This document shows, piece after piece, positions 63,453 through 64,000 of a stretch of DNA of 64,000 nucleotides. Source of the stretch: Nitrospira sp. (GTDB lineage: Bacteria > Nitrospirota > Nitrospiria > Nitrospirales > Nitrospiraceae). The notes beneath the pieces were generated by a model. The model ran no database searches and was not told where the DNA came from. It worked only from the letters and a program-made list of their open reading frames with translations. Each line of letters begins with the position of its first letter. Position 1 is the stretch's first letter. Where the stretch lies: NCBI GenBank assembly GCA_005116745.1, contig SWDS01000009.1, forward strand, positions 125,509-189,508. Direction: 5' to 3'. A program made the translations under genes and the position numbers.

Positions 63453-64000
63453 CGATCTCCTGATACCGGATCGTATGGCGCGCGAGTTGGCCGAGACGAC
63501 ATTCGATCGCAATGTCGTTGTTGTGGCCGGGGCCGGGACAGGCAAGACGACGTTGCTCGTGAATCGCCTCGTGTATCTGCTGATGAAGGAACCCGCTCCG
63601 GTCTTGATCACGCAGGTCATCGCCTTAACCTTCACCAACAAGGCGGCGACCGAAATGAAAGTCCGACTGCGCGAGCGACTCGTTGTGCTGGCTCGCCCAG
63701 AGACTGACCCGGTGCGAGCAGGTGACGGAGGGGCTGTCTCGCGGGAAGATCTGCGAGATCGCTATGGACTCAGCGCTGATGCAATTGCCGCGCGTGCGCA
63801 GGTCGCACTCAACGATCTCGAAAAGGCCCAGATCGGCACCCTTCATAGTTTCGCCGGACACCTATTGCGACTCCACCCGCTAGAGAGCGGAGTTGATCCT
63901 GATTTCAAGGAAGACGACGGCTTACGGTTTGAAGAGCAATTCACTGCAGCGTGGGATTGCTGGCTCGACCAGGAATTGAGCCGAGCTGGACAACAACATC
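63445..64000 (+). CDS. addA: AddA/UvrD-type helicase subunit, 3' end cut off
   Basis: The first 185 residues lie in the window; the frame is open to the last base. ATG 63445 overlaps the addB stop. Walker A is VVAGAGTGKTTLLV, motif Ia ALTFTNKAATEM, and AQIGTLHSFAGHLLR is motif Ic, all standard for UvrD/AddA superfamily-1A helicases. Together with AddB it should form a heterodimeric resection machine. The presence of a second nuclease domain, as in true AddA, cannot be judged from this part. Confidence 0.9.
   Translation, partial: MSNDLLIPDRMARELAETTFDRNVVVVAGAGTGKTTLLVNRLVYLLMKEPAPVLITQVIALTFTNKAATEMKVRLRERLVVLARPETDPVRAGDGGAVSREDLRDRYGLSADAIAARAQVALNDLEKAQIGTLHSFAGHLLRLHPLESGVDPDFKEDDGLRFEEQFTAAWDCWLDQELSRAGQQH

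Noticed and set aside
1-64000. tRNA, rRNA, CRISPR arrays and prophage modules
   Set aside because: Reading the intergenic stretches on both strands gave no cloverleaf, no spaced direct-repeat array and no phage structural genes.

Overview
The window looks like a chromosomal segment of a Nitrospira-like bacterium (phylum Nitrospirota). That placement is an inference from the gene set: a B12-dependent ribonucleotide reductase, a bacterial topoisomerase VI, canonical cytochrome bd and a VPLPA-CTERM protein, all at roughly 55 % GC. No rRNA, tRNA or CRISPR array was recognised. About 60 protein genes can be supported.

Layout. 1-1.8 kb: an oxidised-base repair and exonuclease operon (mutY-like, cut by the window edge, mutT, PolB-type exonuclease). 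1.8-9 kb: a lipoprotein, the tRNA methylthiotransferases mtaB-miaB, an AmpG-type transporter and small secreted or membrane proteins. 9-18.6 kb: nrdJ behind two NrdR boxes, an ACT protein, rlpA, a CNNM/CorC protein, ligA and a LysM lipoprotein. 18.6-25.3 kb: a complete trpEGDCFBA cluster. 25.3-29.7 kb: an accessory block. It holds a RelE/HigB-XRE toxin-antitoxin pair with a palindromic operator, an orphan BrnA-type antitoxin and a Phd-VapC pair. These sit between intact trpA and a second, about 89 % identical copy of the trpA 3' end. A VPLPA-CTERM gene bracketed by 25-bp inverted repeats and a REP-associated (RAYT) transposase follow. 30-32.4 kb: cydAB, with a decayed second RAYT behind it.

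32.6-35.1 kb: three minus-strand envelope genes. 35.2-41.6 kb: a minus-strand run lnt-prfB-lysS-lolC/E-lolD that couples lipoprotein maturation and export with translation genes; prfB carries the programmed +1 frameshift. 41.7-47.1 kb: PilZ, a nuclease-like gene broken by an in-frame stop, a flavin split-barrel protein, a DUF4124 protein and a WD40 protein. 47.2-52.1 kb: a topoisomerase VI operon (top6B-top6A) with an SF2 helicase. 52-57 kb: small membrane proteins, a repeat protein, a secreted EEP phosphodiesterase and a truncated ParE/RelE toxin gene. 57.1-59.6 kb: an XhoI/PaeR7I-family restriction-modification system. 59.8-64 kb: a thioredoxin-like protein, a 51-residue zinc ribbon, an AddB-like helicase-nuclease and the start of its AddA/UvrD-type partner, cut by the window edge.

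The most unusual points are the duplicated, diverged trpA end that brackets the toxin-antitoxin block, the topoisomerase VI-helicase operon, the RAYT-type ends around a VPLPA-CTERM gene, and cydAB lying between two same-orientation RAYT copies.
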